Assembly (NCBI GenBank): GCA_002352105.1
Contig: DEHV01000006.1
Coordinates: forward strand, 78,254 to 95,262
Length of the DNA: 17,009 nt
Direction: 5' to 3'
DNA from: Chitinophagaceae bacterium UBA2791
GTDB lineage: Bacteria; Bacteroidota; Bacteroidia; Chitinophagales; Chitinophagaceae
The number at the start of each line of letters is the position of its first letter. Position 1 is the stretch's first letter. The notes below the pieces were generated by a model. The model had not been told where the DNA came from and did no database searches. It was given only the letters and a program-made list of their open reading frames with translations. Below, one piece after another: positions 1-6,231 of the stretch. The position numbers and the translations under genes were made by a program.

Positions 1-731
1 AAGCCCTGGTATTTAAAAGGATTTTTACTGTTGATCAATAGCGTGCCATTCATTCCGCCCGGACCATATAAGGCTGAGGAAGCGCCCGGAAGCAGCTCCA
101 TGTTTTCCACATCCAGTTCGGTGACGCCGATCACGGCGCCCACGGAAAAATTCAGACCCGGCGCCTGGTTGTCCATTCCGTCCACCAGCTGGTTGAGGCG
201 GGCATTGCCGCTCCCGCTAAAGCCGCGGGTGGTAGGCGTAGCGAAAGTCAGGCTCGAGACCGTCATGTCTACCCCCTTTATCTGTCGAAGCATATCATAA
301 TAGCTGGTTGCCGGCGTATTGCGGATATTCGCGGTGCTGATGCGCTCGATGGATACGGGCGATTCCAGGATCCGTTCAGCAACGCGGCTGGCGGAGACCA
401 CTACGACTTCGCCGAGAGAAGAAGCAGGAACAAGGCTGACCTGCGCCGGTTCCGCCGCGCTGTTCACGGTTATCTCCTGCGACTCGAACCCGATGGAGGT
501 AATGACCAGGGTAACCGGAAAGCTGAAGTTAGCGGCGATCCTGAAATTCCCTCTTTCATCTGAAAATGCCCCGATATTGGTTCCTTTTATATTAACTGAC
601 GCCGCAGGAACCACTTCATTGGTCGCGCTGTTTCGGATACTACCGGAAACGGTTACCTGCTGGGCGTCGGCGGAGAGAAAAAAAACAGAGGAAACAAGAG
701 AGCAGAACAAAAGCGCCAGTTTTGTTTTCAT
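1..731 (-). CDS. TonB-dependent receptor, N-terminal part (cut by window edge)
   Basis: Outer-membrane receptor of the TonB-dependent family, which takes up large substrates using energy from TonB; the substrate cannot be told from this part. I translated the minus strand: ATG at 729-731 and 243 open codons running off the left edge. Residues 1-24 form a signal peptide (MKTKLALLFCSLVSSV followed by FFLSADAQQ). Next is a carboxypeptidase-regulatory-like beta-sandwich (VSGSIRNSATNEVVPAASV, later GAFSDERGNFRI), typical of Bacteroidota receptors. The plug domain starts near residue 125 and includes TRGFSGSGNARLNQLVDGMD and LLPGASSALYGPGGMNGTL, the classic plug signature. The 22-strand barrel lies outside the window. 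It is divergent from purC. The family call is firm; whether it is a SusC-type or a siderophore/other receptor is open. Confidence 0.93.
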   Translation of the reverse strand, partial: MKTKLALLFCSLVSSVFFLSADAQQVTVSGSIRNSATNEVVPAASVNIKGTNIGAFSDERGNFRIAANFSFPVTLVITSIGFESQEITVNSAAEPAQVSLVPASSLGEVVVVSASRVAERILESPVSIERISTANIRNTPATSYYDMLRQIKGVDMTVSSLTFATPTTRGFSGSGNARLNQLVDGMDNQAPGLNFSVGAVIGVTELDVENMELLPGASSALYGPGGMNGTLLINSKNPFKYQG

Positions 732-761
732 ATGATGAAATTTTAGTTGAGGTTATGCGGG

Positions 762-789
762 CAAAATACAGATTGCATTGATAGCGCAA
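762..789 (-). promoter_or_regulatory. Possible promoter of the TonB-dependent receptor gene
   Basis: Read on the minus strand, TTG at 787-789 is followed after 18 nt by TATTTTG (762-768), close to the Bacteroidota sigma pattern TTG ... TAnnTTTG but one base short in the -7 element. The implied 5' leader would be about 25 nt. This is a pattern match only and is uncertain. Confidence 0.3.
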
Positions 790-868
790 AAATTTATTTA
801 TATTCTTTTCCCTAATAATGAGCGTCTTAGCCGCTTTGGAAATCCTCCAAACTTACTATATTCGAGCC

Positions 869-1798
869 ATGAAAACGTTCCAGTTCCCCGGCCAGACCGC
901 CTTCTATAAGGGCAAAGTCAGGGATGTATATACCATCGACGACAAATGGCTGGTGATGATCGCGTCAGACCGTATTTCGGCTTTCGATGTTATCCTTCCC
1001 CGACCCATTCCCTATAAAGGACAGGTATTAAACCAGATCGCTGCTTATATGCTGCAGGCAACAAAAGATATTTGTCCCAATTGGCTCTTGGAATGCCCGA
1101 CCCCGACGGTTTCCATCGGTCAAAAATGCATACCCTTTAAGATCGAAATGGTCGTGCGCGGGAACCTGACCGGCCATGCCTGGCGGACCTACGCCTCGGG
1201 AAAACGGACCCTCTGCGGCGCGGCGCTGCCCGAGGGAATGAAAGAGAATGATCCTTTCCCCTCTCCCCTGATCACGCCTTCCACCAAGGCGGAAGCGGGA
1301 CATGACGAGGATATCTCGGAAGAAGAGATCGTTTCGGCGGGATTGGCGTCCGCGGCCGACTGGCAGACAATGAAACGCTACGCCCTCGCGCTCTTTGAGC
1401 GGGGCCGCGAACTGGCTGCGAAAAGGGGACTTATCCTTGTCGATACAAAATATGAATTCGGAAAGATAGGCGATACGATATACCTGATGGATGAGATCCA
1501 TACGCCTGATTCCTCGAGGTATTTCTTTAGCGAGGGTTTTGAAGAAAGGCAGGCAAACGGCGAAAGGCAACCGCAGCTCAGCAAGGAATTTGTAAGGGAA
1601 TGGCTGATCAGCGCCGGCTTCATGGGTAAGGAAGGGCAATCGGTTCCCGCCATGAGCGACGAATGGTTGCAAACCATCAGCGAGCGGTATATTCAGCTAT
1701 ACGAAAAAGTGATCGGTGAAAAATTCAAACCCCAACCACTAACCGAAGATGAGATAGAAGGGCGGGTAAGGCAGTCTTTAAAGAAAATCAGGGGATAA
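869..1798 (+). CDS. purC: Phosphoribosylaminoimidazole-succinocarboxamide synthase (SAICAR synthetase)
   Basis: Cytosolic purine-biosynthesis enzyme that joins CAIR and L-aspartate with ATP to give SAICAR. The frame is open from 818, but I chose the ATG at 869 (MKTFQFPGQTAFYKGKVRDV) because family members begin here and the 17 codons upstream look non-coding. This gives 309 aa, normal for the longer Bacteroidota/yeast-type PurC. Visible motifs are GKVRDVY (15-21), SDRISAFDVILPRPIPYKG (33-51), VVRGNLTGHAWR (95-106), PLITPSTKAEAGHDEDIS (133-150), GLILVDTKYEFG (187-198) and DEIHTPDSSRYF (208-219), covering the ATP and CAIR binding regions. It stands alone, with no other pur gene in the window, divergent from the TonB receptor and convergent with trhO. 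Identification is secure. Confidence 0.96.
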   Translation: MKTFQFPGQTAFYKGKVRDVYTIDDKWLVMIASDRISAFDVILPRPIPYKGQVLNQIAAYMLQATKDICPNWLLECPTPTVSIGQKCIPFKIEMVVRGNLTGHAWRTYASGKRTLCGAALPEGMKENDPFPSPLITPSTKAEAGHDEDISEEEIVSAGLASAADWQTMKRYALALFERGRELAAKRGLILVDTKYEFGKIGDTIYLMDEIHTPDSSRYFFSEGFEERQANGERQPQLSKEFVREWLISAGFMGKEGQSVPAMSDEWLQTISERYIQLYEKVIGEKFKPQPLTEDEIEGRVRQSLKKIRG

Positions 1799-1824
1799 GG
1801 CCGGGGGAAAGCCCGAAAATTTTC

Positions 1825-1851
1825 GGCTCCTGGTCTTCCAAACCGGGAGCC
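1825..1851. terminator. Strong hairpin between convergent purC and trhO (possible bidirectional terminator)
   Basis: GGCTCCTGGT (1825-1834) pairs with AACCGGGAGCC-type bases (1842-1851), giving ten consecutive pairs including one G-T wobble, around a 7-nt loop. It overlaps a separate perfect 14-bp palindrome CCGAAAATTTTCGG at 1813-1826. No clear T-run follows on the plus strand; on the minus strand TTTT lies a few bases downstream inside the second palindrome. Its place between two converging genes suggests transcription termination, but a regulatory or repetitive element is possible. Confidence 0.45.
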
Positions 1852-1908
1852 CGTACGAGATTAAACCTTTGAAGCGCTTGGCATAACGAGTCAGCTAACC
1901 GGCAGGGC

Positions 1909-2961
1909 TTAACCCTTAAGCGGTTCGCCTGGTTTGGCAAGCAGTCCTCTCCTGCTCCTGGACTTATTGAATATTTTCACGCCATTCTTAACGCCCTTCC
2001 GCAGCGTTTTTCTTGCCTCTTCAGGAAGCTGATGAATGTCCCGGCATTCCGGGCTGCAGCAACCATTATACTTCGCAGCGCATTCCTCGCATTGAATAAA
2101 CAACAAATGACAGCCCTCATTGCGGCAGTTGGTATGGGTATCCGCCGGCTTGCCGCATTGATGGCAACGGGCGATGATCTCTTCGCTGATGCGCTCTCCG
2201 AGCCGGTCGTCAAACACAAAGTTCTTCCCGATAAACTTATTCGGCAAGGACCTTTCTTTTGCAGTATTGGCATAGTGGATGATGCCGCCTTCGAGGTGGA
2301 ACACATTTTTGAATCCCCTGTGCAGCAGGTAGGCGCTGGCTTTTTCGCAGCGGATGCCGCCGGTGCAATACATGATGATATTCTTGTCCTTTACATCCGC
2401 CAGCATTTCCGCCGACATCGGCAGTTGCTCCCTGAACGTGTCGCTGGGGATCTCGATCGCATTTTTAAAATGCCCTACTTCATACTCATAATGATTGCGC
2501 ATATCCACCACGATGGTGTCGGGGTCGTCGGTAAGGCGGTTGAACTGGTCCGCATTCACATATTTCCCCTTTTTGCTCATATCAAAGGTAGGGTCCGTGA
2601 TGCCGTCCGCCACTATCTTCTCCCGCACTTTCACTTTCAGTACCCAGAACGATTTGCCATCGTCGTCCACCGCTATGTTCAGCCGGATATTTTTTAACGG
2701 GGGGATGGTATTGAAATACTCCTTTAAGGCGGTAAACCGGCTTTCGGGAACGCTTACCTGTGCATTCACGCCCTCATGCGCTACGTATATCCTTCCAAAA
2801 ACATTTAAGGAAAACAACTGCTTGTAGCATTCATCCCGGAATGCCTGGGGATCTTCTATCGGGAAATACTGGTAAAACGAGATCGTGATGCGCGGTTCGG
2901 TCTCCCGGTATAACCGCTCTTTAAGTTCCTTCTGAGAAACCCTGTTGTGTAATACGCCCAT
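1909..2961 (-). CDS. trhO: tRNA uridine(34) hydroxylase (rhodanese-domain protein, YceA family)
   Basis: Oxygen-dependent enzyme that forms 5-hydroxyuridine at the wobble position of certain tRNAs. The 350-aa product follows the E. coli YceA/TrhO layout throughout. The N-terminal acylphosphatase-like part begins MGVLHNRVSQKELKERL and contains LNVFGRIYVAHEGVNAQVSV (52-71). A central rhodanese domain has VVDMRNHYEYEVGHFKNAIE (151-170) and the active-site loop YCTGGIRCEKASAYL with Cys199. The C-terminal domain is rich in cysteines (C266, C269, C279, C284, C291, C294, C301, C302, C306), followed by KIFNKSRSR. The ATG at 2961 matches the start of known homologues. It is convergent with purC and has its own upstream promoter-like box. 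Function is assigned by family similarity and is confident. Confidence 0.95.
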   Translation of the reverse strand: MGVLHNRVSQKELKERLYRETEPRITISFYQYFPIEDPQAFRDECYKQLFSLNVFGRIYVAHEGVNAQVSVPESRFTALKEYFNTIPPLKNIRLNIAVDDDGKSFWVLKVKVREKIVADGITDPTFDMSKKGKYVNADQFNRLTDDPDTIVVDMRNHYEYEVGHFKNAIEIPSDTFREQLPMSAEMLADVKDKNIIMYCTGGIRCEKASAYLLHRGFKNVFHLEGGIIHYANTAKERSLPNKFIGKNFVFDDRLGERISEEIIARCHQCGKPADTHTNCRNEGCHLLFIQCEECAAKYNGCCSPECRDIHQLPEEARKTLRKGVKNGVKIFNKSRSRRGLLAKPGEPLKG

Positions 2962-2984
2962 AGATTAAGAAATTTTAAGGACAC

Positions 2985-3473
2985 TTGCCTGGTGAACAAA
3001 ATTTCAGCGCCGCAAAGATAAGTAAAAACACCGGGCGAATTGACGGCGTATCCAGGACATTTAATTCCACTGCCATTGGCGTACAAGCCGTTCAAGACAA
3101 TATTCCTGCCGTAGTCGTAACCGGTAAGGCTGCAACCTCGGAAGACGCCGACGGTTTTGTACTGATGATCGCGCGAACCGACGGCGATATTATCGCAAAA
3201 GCCTATACAGATAAGGAATCAAATATTATGCTCCTGGCGAGTTACCTGGAAGCTTCCTCTGAAATTGCCTACCAGGCAGGTACCGACCTGCAGGCTGAAG
3301 CTACCGCGTACGATATCGCCATTGCCAACCCGCTGAAAATTGTCGTTACTTCTATTAATGAAACTTCGATAAAAGGCGAATTCAACGGCGATCTATACCC
3401 CGACGGCGAGCTCGACGGCGATAAGATAACCGTAACCAAGGGCAGCTTCTACGTACCGCTGATCAAGCCTTAA
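2985..3473 (+). pseudogene. N-terminally truncated remnant of a small Bacteroidota secreted/lipoprotein (DUF6252-like)
   Basis: An open frame of 162 codons whose only upstream start is a weak TTG at 2985. Recognisable protein begins near 3033 (GRIDGVSRTF) and runs to the stop at 3471-3473. The tail TSINETSIKGEFNGDLY followed by KITVTKGSFYVPL has the alternating beta-strand pattern of small Bacteroidota lipoproteins in which a 'GTF' segment is followed by 'vTitdGkF'; I think DUF6252, from memory. The expected signal peptide and lipobox cysteine are missing, there is no in-frame ATG until about residue 60, and only about 75 bp separate the conserved part from the trhO start. The first codons overlap the trhO promoter region. 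I therefore read it as a 5'-truncated pseudogene; a short cytoplasmic protein is the alternative. Confidence 0.55.
3013..3020 (-). promoter_or_regulatory. Bacteroidota-type -7 box upstream of trhO
   Basis: The minus strand reads TATCTTTG, an exact match to TAnnTTTG, with its proximal edge 51 nt upstream of the trhO ATG. The region where the -33 element should lie (about 3036-3044) has no clean TTG, so only half the promoter is supported. It lies inside the open frame of the adjacent plus-strand remnant, which supports that frame's 5' end being non-coding. Confidence 0.45.
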
Positions 3474-3477
3474 ACGA

Positions 3478-3486
3478 ATACCGGTA
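3478..3486. repeat. Left copy of a 9-mer (ATACCGGTA) flanking the Fic gene
   Basis: ATACCGGTA lies 75 nt before the GTG of the Fic gene; the same 9-mer occurs at 4475-4483, 21 nt after its stop. The left copy runs into a further 10-bp palindrome, CCGGTACCGG (3481-3490). The core TACCGGTA is itself self-complementary, so direct and inverted orientation cannot be told apart. It could be a target-site duplication, a pair of protein-binding sites, or chance. Confidence 0.35.
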
Positions 3487-3504
3487 CCGGCAATTAAAAT
3501 CATC

Positions 3505-3518
3505 TATTTATATAAATA
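3505..3518. promoter_or_regulatory. 14-bp perfect palindrome upstream of the Fic -7 box
   Basis: TATTTATATAAATA is a perfect inverted repeat of two 7-bp halves. Its centre lies 27 bp before the centre of a second 14-bp palindrome at 3532-3545, with the -7 box between them. Being pure A/T it is more likely by chance than the GC-containing one. Candidate operator half of an autoregulated promoter. Confidence 0.35.
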
Positions 3519-3525
3519 TATACCA

Positions 3526-3533
3526 TATATTTG
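3526..3533 (+). promoter_or_regulatory. -7 promoter box of the Fic gene
   Basis: TATATTTG is an exact match to the Bacteroidota TAnnTTTG -7 element, 27 nt before the GTG start. No clean TTG is seen at the -33 distance (about 3502-3507), where an AT-rich palindrome sits instead; a promoter with a weak -33 element is often activator- or repressor-controlled, but that is inference. Confidence 0.5.
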
Positions 3534-3545
3534 CCGATATCGGCA
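3532..3545. promoter_or_regulatory. Candidate operator: 14-bp perfect palindrome overlapping the Fic -7 box
   Basis: TGCCGATATCGGCA is perfectly self-complementary. Its first two bases are the end of the TATATTTG -7 box and it covers the likely transcription start. This is the classic place for a repressor site. The downstream gene encodes an N-terminal HTH, so autoregulation by the Fic protein is a natural hypothesis; nothing here proves the ligand. Confidence 0.5.
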
Positions 3546-3560
3546 TTCAATAGATAAGTT

Positions 3561-4454
3561 GTGAAGTACATTTCCGTTGCTGAGTTTTCAAGAAAATGGC
3601 ATATTCCGGAAAGAACTGTACGGAATTATTGCGCTACCGGAAAAATTCAGGGAGTTTTCCTGACAGGTAAAACCTGGAATATCCCGGAAGGCGCCGGATT
3701 ACCCGAAAAAGGAAATAAGAAAACATTCAGTCCCAATCTCTTACTCAATCATCTCAAGGAACAAAAGGACATGAAGCTCAAAGGTGGTATTTACCATCGT
3801 ACGCAGATCGACCTTACCTATAATTCGAATCGTATTGAGGGAAGTAAATTAACCCACGATCAAACCCGGTATATTTTCGAAACCAACACGATTGGGGTAT
3901 CCAAAGAGATCGTCAATGTAGACGACATCATAGAAACAACCAATCATTTTCGTTGTATTGACTTAATAATCGACAAAGCAAAATCGAAACTAACCGAATC
4001 TTTCATTAAGAAACTGCATTTTTTACTGAAATCGAGCACATCCGACAGCCGGAAAGAATGGTTCAATATCGGCGATTACAAAAAGCTCCCTAACGAAGCC
4101 GGAGGCAATGAAACCTGCCCGCCTAAAGAGGTTGCTATAAAAATGAAAGCGGCGCTTTCTAAGTATCATCGCATTGAAAAGAAAACCTTTGAAGACATTA
4201 TCGACTTTCATTATCAATTCGAGATCATTCATCCCTTTCAAGACGGCAATGGCCGCGTTGGCCGATTGATAATGTTTAAAGAATGCCTCGCAAATAATAT
4301 TGTGCCTTTTATTATAGAGGACGACCTAAAGTTGTTTTATTACAGGGGTTTACAGGAGCGGCCCCGCTTAAAAGAATATTTACTAGATACTTGCCTTGCC
4401 GCTCAGGATAAATACAAAAAGATCCTTCAGTATTTTGAAATAGGGTTTAGATAG
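3561..4454 (+). CDS. Fic-domain protein (probable AMPylase) with N-terminal HTH domain
   Basis: Fic enzymes usually transfer AMP from ATP onto a target protein hydroxyl. The 297-aa product has the complete catalytic motif HPFQDGNGRVGR at 224-235 (catalytic His224, Asp228 for metal, Arg232 and Arg235). A class II inhibitory motif (S/T)xxxE(G/N) is present as SNRIEG at 89-94, with Glu93 expected to block productive ATP binding, so the protein should be self-inhibited rather than needing a separate antitoxin. Residues 1-44 (YISVAEFSRKWHIPERTVRN, then GKIQGVFLTGKTWNIPEGA) look like an excisionase/MerR-type winged HTH. The start is GTG at 3561, next to a good promoter box and palindromes. It is AT-richer than the flanking housekeeping genes and sits between two gene remnants, which suggests horizontal acquisition. 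Target and phenotype are unknown. Confidence 0.92.
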   Translation: MKYISVAEFSRKWHIPERTVRNYCATGKIQGVFLTGKTWNIPEGAGLPEKGNKKTFSPNLLLNHLKEQKDMKLKGGIYHRTQIDLTYNSNRIEGSKLTHDQTRYIFETNTIGVSKEIVNVDDIIETTNHFRCIDLIIDKAKSKLTESFIKKLHFLLKSSTSDSRKEWFNIGDYKKLPNEAGGNETCPPKEVAIKMKAALSKYHRIEKKTFEDIIDFHYQFEIIHPFQDGNGRVGRLIMFKECLANNIVPFIIEDDLKLFYYRGLQERPRLKEYLLDTCLAAQDKYKKILQYFEIGFR

Positions 4455-4474
4455 ACCAACTAAATATCCAGAAG

Positions 4475-4483
4475 ATACCGGTA
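4475..4483. repeat. Right copy of the 9-mer (ATACCGGTA) flanking the Fic gene
   Basis: Second copy of the 9-mer found at 3478-3486; here it extends to the 10-bp palindrome ATACCGGTAT (4475-4484). The two copies enclose the Fic gene and its promoter in a unit of about 1 kb. Confidence 0.35.
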
Positions 4484-4509
4484 TTCACAAATATTCTTCA
4501 TGCAGTACT

Positions 4510-4725
4510 TTACCCCAGCAGCTTTTTTGTATGATCAGCCATAAATAGAGGGATATTCAAAAGTCCGTCTTCCTGCTTTAGATTTTTTAAAGAATAGCGG
4601 ATACGGAGAGGCGGATTATATTTTTGGCGGTATAACGTAAGGCTTCTGCTGCGTACATTATCTTCCGATTTTACTTCAACGGGAATAATCTCGTTTTCTA
4701 CCTGCTTGGAATAAGGAATCTTTGA
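4510..4725 (-). pseudogene. C-terminal remnant of an AAA-family ATPase with DUF4143 domain
   Basis: This covers most of the 319-bp gap between the Fic and MutS-like genes. Read on the minus strand, codons from about 4725 to the TAA at 4510-4512 give about 70 residues beginning SKIPYSKQVENEIIPVEVKS, continuing DNVRSRSLTLYRQKYNPPL, then RIRYSLKNL and LLNIPLFM. The segment IIPVEVK(S/A), then RSRSL..Y..KY.PPL.IR.S, and finally a hydrophobic NIPLF ending, is the standard C-terminus of ATP-binding proteins with a DUF4143 domain. In-frame codons upstream hit a stop at 4726-4728 and the ATPase part is absent. With no start codon and only the last sixth or so of a normal gene, it is a decayed fragment. 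Confidence 0.78.
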
Positions 4726-4773
4726 TTAACTTGGTCTAATACCAGGCTCAACCGCATAGGAAACAAACCTTTT

Positions 4774-6066
4774 ATGAATTGCATAAACGAAAGCTCTTCG
4801 ACTTGGATAATAGACCTGGCAATGAGCTTATTCGATTACACGCCCAACAAATTCGCGCAGGAGAAGCTCCGGCTGTTTCTTAAAAAGCCTTCCGCGTCCA
4901 TTGCCGGCATCATCGCGAAACAGGACATTCTAAAAGGATTTATTGATAACAACCCAATTACAAAAGCCGCTTACGGAAAGAGCGACCTATACAGCGTTAT
5001 TGATTTTCTGGATATCCTAAAAAATAAAGCAGCGATTACCAATAAGGAAAAATGGGCGATCAGGTTAAATATTAACCGGAAGATGAGGCTTCAGGGTTCT
5101 TTGATACAAACTTCGCTGCTGCTGAACGCCATATACGATGTTTATTTCAAAAACTTATCCCTGAAAGGCTTTCCCAGCTCGTATAGAAAGGAAGCGCTCT
5201 GGTGCGCGGATTTTCTCAATAAGATAAATGCTATGTCCATCGACAGAAGAAGAATACAGGACGGCCATATCAAAACAAAGCTACTGGTCATCTATCACAA
5301 TAGCCTGGTCGAAGAAACTAAAAACGGAAATTTTTCCAGGTTCTGGGAGGCTGTATTCTGGCTGGAAGCCTACCAGTGGATAGCCAGGGGTATTCAAAAA
5401 AACGGGTTTAACTTCCCAAAGATCACCAATGACAATGAACTGAAGCTGACCTCAATCTATCATCCCAGCTTAAGAGATCCCATAAAAAATTCCTTCCTCC
5501 CCGGGAAAAATGTTTTGTTATTGACCGGTCCGAATATGTCAGGGAAATCGACCTTCTTAAAAGCAGTGTCGATATGCGTATTCTTCGGCAACCTGGGATT
5601 GGCTATTCCCGCGGAAGAAGGCGTTATCCCTTGTTTTGACATTTTCTTTAATTCATTTACAAAGGAAGATGATTTAGAAAAGGAGTATAGCCATTTTATG
5701 AATGAGATCATGACGCTTAAAGATGTTGTGGAAAATGCAGCGCAAAATAAAAAATGCTTTGCCGTCTTCGATGAGATCTTCAGGGGAACCAACGCAGAGG
5801 ACGCCAATGCGGTAACCCGGAAAACACTGGAAGGCATTATCAGGTTCGATCATTCATTCTTCATTATTTCAACCCATCTGCATGCATTGGAGGATATCGA
5901 CCTGATCAAAGAAAATAAGATTGATACCTGTTATTTCGAGAGCGGCATTTCCGAAAACATGCCCGTATTCTCCTATACAATCAAAAAGGGATGGTCGAAC
6001 CTGAAGCTGGGAGAGATCTTATTCCGGACCAGCGGACTGGACGCTCTTTTACGCCCGAGCTCTTAA
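4774..6066 (+). CDS. Short MutS-like ATPase (MutS core and ATPase domains only)
   Basis: Member of the MutS family ATPases, cut down to 430 aa against about 850 for canonical MutS. The N-terminal mismatch-reading and connector domains are missing. Residues 10-215 are a helical MutS core-like region (for example FAQEKLRLFLKKPSASIAGI). HPSLRDPIKNSF (230-241) leads into the ATPase: Walker A GPNMSGKST (252-260), Walker B with FAVFDEIFRGTN (329-340; Asp333, Glu334), and STHLHALE (366-373) for the conserved His. Family knowledge says such short forms are common in Bacteroidota, but their role in mismatch repair is not established; without a mismatch-binding domain a different DNA substrate is likely. 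The ATG at 4774 is kept because conserved sequence starts almost at once. No partner gene lies in the same operon. It is not the organism's main mutS, so no symbol is given. Confidence 0.88.
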   Translation: MNCINESSSTWIIDLAMSLFDYTPNKFAQEKLRLFLKKPSASIAGIIAKQDILKGFIDNNPITKAAYGKSDLYSVIDFLDILKNKAAITNKEKWAIRLNINRKMRLQGSLIQTSLLLNAIYDVYFKNLSLKGFPSSYRKEALWCADFLNKINAMSIDRRRIQDGHIKTKLLVIYHNSLVEETKNGNFSRFWEAVFWLEAYQWIARGIQKNGFNFPKITNDNELKLTSIYHPSLRDPIKNSFLPGKNVLLLTGPNMSGKSTFLKAVSICVFFGNLGLAIPAEEGVIPCFDIFFNSFTKEDDLEKEYSHFMNEIMTLKDVVENAAQNKKCFAVFDEIFRGTNAEDANAVTRKTLEGIIRFDHSFFIISTHLHALEDIDLIKENKIDTCYFESGISENMPVFSYTIKKGWSNLKLGEILFRTSGLDALLRPSS

Positions 6067-6173
6067 GCTCAATAAAAGAACCGGTTGGCAGTAAGATAAA
6101 TATCCTTTGGTATTCCGGCAGCATACGGCAGGAACGTTATCTCCACGCGATCAAATTAAGACCCCAGGGTCTA

Positions 6174-6204
6174 TTTCATGCCGCATAGCCAGTAGATATC
6201 TTTA
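6174..6204 (+). promoter_or_regulatory. Possible promoter of the secreted-protein pair
   Basis: TTTC at 6174-6177, a 19-nt spacer, then TATCTTTA at 6197-6204 resembles TTTG-N19-TAnnTTTG with one mismatch in each box. It is the best candidate in the 165-bp gap after the MutS-like gene, which otherwise shows no gene or clear terminator. The implied leader is about 20 nt. Confidence 0.3.
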
Positions 6205-6231
6205 CGGTATCCACAAATATCCTTTTATACA

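Noticed and set aside
31..735. Two plus-strand open frames (31-300 and 319-735)
   Set aside because: Both are shadows of the minus-strand TonB-dependent receptor, which shows signal peptide and plug motifs.
818..868. Upstream 17-codon extension of purC
   Set aside because: Homologues begin at MKTFQF (869), and the extension looks like leader sequence.
1028..1672. 214-codon minus-strand open frame opposite purC
   Set aside because: It lies entirely inside purC on the other strand and its translation shows no recognisable domain; purC is unmistakable.
3300..3430. Repeated GACGGCGA-like blocks in the secreted-protein remnant
   Set aside because: Three short imperfect copies encode Asp/Gly turns in the protein; not a tandem repeat array of note.
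5991..6188. 65-codon plus-strand frame over the end of the MutS-like gene
   Set aside because: Different frame, no conserved sequence, mostly overlapping a secure gene.
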